Below, one piece after another: positions 14,635-17,791 of a stretch of 17,791 nucleotides of DNA. Below the pieces are notes generated by a model, which saw only the letters and a program-made list of their open reading frames with translations, had not been told where the DNA came from and searched no databases. Location: NCBI GenBank assembly GCA_947446935.1, contig CANFIV010000003.1:1-17791 (forward strand), read 5' to 3'. The stretch's first letter is position 1. Each line of letters opens with the position of its first letter. Made by a program: the position numbers and the translations under genes. The stretch is from Sphingomonadaceae bacterium. GTDB taxonomy: Bacteria; Pseudomonadota; Alphaproteobacteria; Sphingomonadales; Sphingomonadaceae.

Positions 14635-15999
14635 TCACGGACCGGATGGGATCAGGGTGAGTTTGGTCTGGCGTCCATCGATGTAGCGCATTTCCTTGCC
14701 ATCAAAGAACGCGTTCTCCTCAGCCCGGAAATCGACCCGCTGGCCGCCCCATTCGGGCACGGCCGCATAGGAAGTCAGCTCGATTGACCACGCGGTATTG
14801 GCCTGAATCAGTCCACTGCCATGGGGGTCCGGGTTCTGGTTGTCCCAAAAGCCGATGGAAGGCCCTGCGCCATGGCCATGTAGCCCGATCGGATGGGAAT
14901 AGATCGACGGATCGAGCCCGGATGCCTTGGCCTCCTCCCGTGCCAGGGCCAGCACCGCATTGCCGCTGCGGCCGACCACGAACTGACGTGTGAGGATATC
15001 CTGCACGCGGTTGCTGTTGGCCAGCCCCTGCTTGAGGCCGGCCGGGGCTTCGGTCTCCCCCGGCTTCAAGACATAGGCGAGGTGCTGCGTATCGGTGTTG
15101 AGCCGCAAGTAGGTGATCCCGAAATCGGTCCACAGAAGATCGCCGGGCTGGATCACCTCGGCCCCTTCGAGCATTCCCTTCACGCCTTGGCGCTGGATTC
15201 CGATGGAAGGGTGGAACCACGCATCGAGGCCAAGCTGCAACAGGCGGTCGCGATACCACCATTGCACCTGCTCGGCGGTTGTCACGCCGGGTTTGATGAC
15301 CGCACGCGAAAAGGCTTCGCCGATGACGGCGTGTGCGGTGCGCTCGATTGTGGGGTACAAGTCCATCTCGGCCGGGGTGCGGGTCTCGAGCCAGCGGATC
15401 GCCAGGCCCTGTCCGCTGACAATCCGCGGCCGCAAGGCTGCAGGCAGCGCAGCCGAGAACTTGTCATACTGGCTGACGGTCATGCCATCGGCGAACTGGT
15501 AGAGATCCGAGGTGTTGACGGCAATTCTGGCGGGATTTCGCACAGCGATGATATCGGCAGCCGCCTGCCATTGATCGGGCTGTTTGGCGGGATCCCAAGC
15601 GGGCGCGAATAGGCCGCCCAGCCCATATCGGCTGACCGTAAGCCGCTCGACCGCCTTGCCGCCGCCTGGATCATGGAAAATCAGGATTGTCCGGCGGCGC
15701 GCGTGCATATTCTCTGCATCCAGCATGGAAGCGACCACCGGCTCTTCAAAATACTCGCGTGCCACCAGCAGCCATAGATCGATACCCTCCTCGCGCATGA
15801 TCGCGGGAACGATCGCATCGAGCCGGGCTGCCAGTATGCGATTTTCGGTCTCCGCCCTTTCGCGCGCCGACAGGATGGGTGGCACAGCCGGAGCGGATTC
15901 TTCGGTCTCGCTCATGGATATGGGCACAGGCGCGGCGAAAGCAGGCAGTGCGAAGAGTGCCGCAACCAGCGCTGCTCCAGATACAACTTGCTTTGCCAT
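14635..15999 (-). CDS. Exported M24-family metallopeptidase (Xaa-Pro aminopeptidase/prolidase-like)
   Basis: A 454-residue protein with an N-terminal signal peptide (MAKQVVSGAALVAALFALPA, cleavage probably near AFAA at 21-24), so it acts in the periplasm or outside. Residues 41-200 are a creatinase-type N-domain. The pita-bread catalytic domain follows with all five metal ligands: D292 (WTDFG), D303 (LNTDTQ), H376 (GHGAGPSIG), E407 (SIELTS) and E427 (RAEENA). ATG 15997-15999 was chosen because a GGTGGGG RBS precedes it and it starts the signal peptide; an upstream in-frame Met would add 29 residues that spoil it. It probably trims Xaa-Pro dipeptides or related peptides. Most well-studied M24 enzymes are cytoplasmic, so the export is notable but not unique. 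Confidence 0.88.
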   Translation of the reverse strand: MAKQVVSGAALVAALFALPAFAAPVPISMSETEESAPAVPPILSARERAETENRILAARLDAIVPAIMREEGIDLWLLVAREYFEEPVVASMLDAENMHARRRTILIFHDPGGGKAVERLTVSRYGLGGLFAPAWDPAKQPDQWQAAADIIAVRNPARIAVNTSDLYQFADGMTVSQYDKFSAALPAALRPRIVSGQGLAIRWLETRTPAEMDLYPTIERTAHAVIGEAFSRAVIKPGVTTAEQVQWWYRDRLLQLGLDAWFHPSIGIQRQGVKGMLEGAEVIQPGDLLWTDFGITYLRLNTDTQHLAYVLKPGETEAPAGLKQGLANSNRVQDILTRQFVVGRSGNAVLALAREEAKASGLDPSIYSHPIGLHGHGAGPSIGFWDNQNPDPHGSGLIQANTAWSIELTSYAAVPEWGGQRVDFRAEENAFFDGKEMRYIDGRQTKLTLIPSGP

Positions 16000-16089
16000 T
16001 TTGGCCCCACCGTTTGATGCAAGAGGCCAACACTGACCGTTCGCCGCGCCTTGATCAAGCGAGGCGCTTGCTTGTGGGGGCAGCAAAAT

Positions 16090-16449
16090 TCAGATGGCCT
16101 GAATGCTGTAGGCGAACCAGACTTTAGATGCATAATCGTAAAGCTGGATCACCTGGCCCTCCGCTGTGAGCGAGTAGTGGGTGGACGAACCTCGGTCATA
16201 GCCGCGGGCCGTCGCGCCATCGATCTCGAGTGAGACAAACGTGTTGTCACCTGCATCGTACAGCTCAGGAAGGGTGCCGCTGAGCTTTGCTGATCGATCG
16301 CCATCAATGCCTTGCATGCGGCTTCCACGAACCTCGACCGCGATTTGCAAGTCCCGTCCTGTCGCATGATCATGAACGCCCGCCACCTTCTTGCCGAAGA
16401 TGAAGGCATAAGCTGTGGCTGCGACCATTGCGCGCGTGTGTGGTGACAT
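16090..16449 (-). CDS. Hypothetical protein, 119 residues
   Basis: I do not recognise a family. The frame has a good AGGTGG RBS 4-5 bp before ATG 16447-16449, normal codon use and no competing ORF of quality, so it is probably real. The sequence is soluble and beta-rich: a short N-terminal hydrophobic stretch AMVAATAYAFIFG (7-19), then alternating segments such as DLQIAVEVRG, TFVSLEIDGATARGYDRG, HYSLTAEGQVIQLYDY and VWFAYSI. The hydrophobic stretch is too short and mild to call a signal peptide or anchor. It lies 90 bp upstream of the M24 peptidase gene on the same strand and could share its transcript. An AT-rich promoter-like patch lies about 150 bp upstream. Confidence 0.65.
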   Translation of the reverse strand: MSPHTRAMVAATAYAFIFGKKVAGVHDHATGRDLQIAVEVRGSRMQGIDGDRSAKLSGTLPELYDAGDNTFVSLEIDGATARGYDRGSSTHYSLTAEGQVIQLYDYASKVWFAYSIQAI

Positions 16450-16852
16450 CCGACCACCTGACAGCGGTTGCGCGAGGAAGCAAGCACGCGGGCTTGATTG
16501 CCAAAGCTATTGAGAGATCCCAACGCGGGCGGGAGCCGCAGCCCGCCGCGAAAATCCACTCCTTGGGGGAGTAGTGGTGCCAGAAGAGGAACCGAATTTG
16601 GCGACTATATAGTTGTAATAATGATATTAAATTATCATCGGGAGGCAGAATGTACACATTGGTGTACAACTTCGCGCTACGTGCTCCCCAATTTTTAACC
16701 TGATTGCAGATGATTGGCGCTTGCTGTGCCAGCGCACCCTCAACACGCGGACGCGCGTAAAGGAAGGTGTGTGGATTAGTCTATCCACTCCGGTAGTAGC
16801 GACCGTGCCATCACAATCATTTCCTTAACTAGCCAAATCTAGCCCATATTCT
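16450..16852. other. Gene-poor spacer with AT-rich patch and palindromes
   Basis: This 403-bp stretch has no convincing gene. It contains a GC hairpin (GGCGGG 16528-16533 with CCCGCC 16542-16547), an AT-rich segment at 16601-16640 with only 10 G/C in 40 bases that includes ATGATA/TATCAT arms (16621-16626 and 16633-16638), a perfect 18-bp palindrome at 16651-16668, and a small stem GTGGAT/ATCCAC (16771-16788). That last stem lies 65 bp beyond the stop of the minus-strand DUF262 gene and could help end its transcript, but has no clear T-tract. The base composition differs visibly from the GC-rich operons to the left. Confidence 0.5.
16651..16668. promoter_or_regulatory. Perfect 18-bp operator-like palindrome
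   Basis: TGTACAC (16651-16657), spacer ATTG, then GTGTACA (16662-16668) is a perfect 7-bp inverted repeat, with TGTACA present twice. It lies directly after a Shine-Dalgarno-like GGGAGG (16640-16645) and overlaps an ATG at 16650 that opens a 17-codon frame ending at TGA 16701-16703. The symmetry and length fit a dimeric repressor site. The regulator and the controlled gene are not identifiable from the window. Confidence 0.45.
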
Positions 16853-17791
16853 TCATGCGAGGGAGGGGTCTTCCAGTTCTGTTGGCGCGATAAGCCCTGT
16901 TACCCTTTTGATTTCCTGCCATAGCGTCTCCTGCCGCCAATCGAGAAACGCCACGAAGTCGTCAGAAAGTAGGGGAGATGCCTCGCCTATCGGGAGGCTG
17001 TGCGATGCCATAACTGCATCAAAGGGAAAGCCGTCTGTATTGCGGATCTCCACCAGGTAGTCGGACGGCGCACGGTTCGAAATCATCTGATTGGTAGTAC
17101 GGTCGATCAGAGTCCGGTTCAGAACGCAATCGCGTGTGCGGGACAGCGTTACGCCTTTCACCTTTGCCAGATAATTGTCTGGGAACACGTGGTGGTCGTC
17201 GATGCCCTCTTGGTCCATCAGCTTGCCGGTGATGATCGCCTGAGTGTGGAAATCACGTGCACCAGTTCCCGAGCCCAGTACGAGACAAATTGTGCCGCGA
17301 TAGATCGCTCGCTGGCGCGGGGTCACATCGCGGAGAGACTTGGGATCAAAGCGCACACCCGCAATCGATTCCGGCGCTACGCCGCCCGATAGCCAGACGT
17401 CTAGCTCAGTAACATCCTTAGCCGCCTGGCTATTGGGTGAACTTTCGTAGGCCTGACCATAAACTGCACACCAGAACCAGCGCTTCAACTTTTCGCGGTG
17501 AACGCCCGCCTCTGGTGTCTTGAGCGCTCCCTTGCGCGCGAGGACAGCGGCGAGCGGCGCGAGCATGGTTTGATACGGAAGCCACTTTGGCAGCATGACC
17601 TTGCAATCATCGCGCAGGATGGCGAACCCAGAGGCCATTCCCCAGACCACCCTATCCCACCATTCATTGATATCGGCAGCGGTCAGGTTGAGAACGTCGC
17701 TGCGCTTGCATGATGGTGCTTTGCGGCTGGCCAGCGCAATCGCCTGAAGTAAATAGTAAGGATCGAGGCCAAAGTCCGTGATGATGGGATG
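16853..17791 (-). CDS. DUF262/DUF1524 (GmrSD-like) protein, C-terminal part
   Basis: The minus-strand frame is open from the right window edge to TGA at 16853-16855, giving 312 residues of a longer protein. The visible start, DPYYLLQAIAL, then LNLTAADINEWWDRVVWG, is the end-of-DUF262 to middle region. The C-terminal half carries the DUF1524 HNH-like nuclease signature: DDHHVFPDNYL (about residues 198-208 of the visible part), followed by NRTLIDRTTNQMISNRAPSDYL, whose Asn residues belong to the motif. Proteins with DUF262 (NTPase-like) plus DUF1524 (nuclease) resemble GmrSD type IV restriction enzymes that attack modified DNA, and related single-chain proteins occur in defence islands. A GTG at 17648-17650 is only an internal codon. 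The composition is less GC-rich than the rest of the window, consistent with acquisition by transfer. Confidence 0.8.
   Translation of the reverse strand, partial: HPIITDFGLDPYYLLQAIALASRKAPSCKRSDVLNLTAADINEWWDRVVWGMASGFAILRDDCKVMLPKWLPYQTMLAPLAAVLARKGALKTPEAGVHREKLKRWFWCAVYGQAYESSPNSQAAKDVTELDVWLSGGVAPESIAGVRFDPKSLRDVTPRQRAIYRGTICLVLGSGTGARDFHTQAIITGKLMDQEGIDDHHVFPDNYLAKVKGVTLSRTRDCVLNRTLIDRTTNQMISNRAPSDYLVEIRNTDGFPFDAVMASHSLPIGEASPLLSDDFVAFLDWRQETLWQEIKRVTGLIAPTELEDPSLA

Noticed and set aside
1..17791. tRNA, rRNA, CRISPR array, insertion-sequence ends or transposase
   Set aside because: None was seen on either strand by reading; no transposase-like protein and no regularly spaced repeat array is present.

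Overview
The window looks like a chromosomal segment from an alphaproteobacterium, most likely a sphingomonad (Novosphingobium/Sphingobium type). The reasons are high GC with strong third-position GC, a TonB-dependent receptor placed inside a catabolic operon, clustered glutathione-dependent enzymes, and a Nudix hydrolase of the type common in Alphaproteobacteria. The assignment is inferred from gene content; no rRNA or other marker gene is present.

Layout. (1) 1-540 is the 3' end of an amino acid permease. (2) 571-2090, minus strand, is a TetR regulator followed by an NAD-type short-chain dehydrogenase. (3) A roughly 295-bp divergent control region (2091-2385) with several inverted and repeated motifs separates them from a plus-strand catabolic operon (2386-11241). 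In order this holds a Rieske oxygenase alpha subunit, a TonB-dependent receptor, a glutathione S-transferase interrupted by an in-frame amber codon, a VOC/glyoxalase-fold protein, a ThuA-like protein, a PhyH-type Fe(II)/2-oxoglutarate dioxygenase, an atypical crotonase, a YfcG-like GST and a DsbA-fold 2-hydroxychromene-2-carboxylate isomerase-like protein. Several junctions are 4-bp stop/start overlaps. (4) 11386-13625 is a phosphate module: Pho-box-like direct repeats, a single ORF joining a Nudix domain to a DUF47/PhoU-like domain, and a Pit phosphate permease. (5) 13807-16449, minus strand, holds a pentapeptide-repeat protein, an exported M24 metallopeptidase and a 119-residue protein of unknown function. 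(6) 16450-16852 has no convincing gene but contains a very AT-rich patch and a perfect 18-bp palindrome. (7) 16853-17791, minus strand, is the C-terminal part of a DUF262/DUF1524 (GmrSD-like) protein that runs off the window.

How the genes may work together. The catabolic cluster has uptake (TonB receptor), two oxygen-activating steps (Rieske and PhyH), CoA-thioester chemistry (crotonase), an NAD-linked dehydrogenase, and three glutathione-linked proteins plus a glyoxalase-fold protein. This looks like a dedicated degradation pathway for a hydrophobic, probably cyclic substrate taken up across the outer membrane. I cannot name the substrate and do not recognise this combination as a described pathway. 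The phosphate module couples a nucleotide/polyphosphate-type Nudix domain to a PhoU-like domain in one polypeptide beside the phosphate permease, which is the other potentially undescribed arrangement here.
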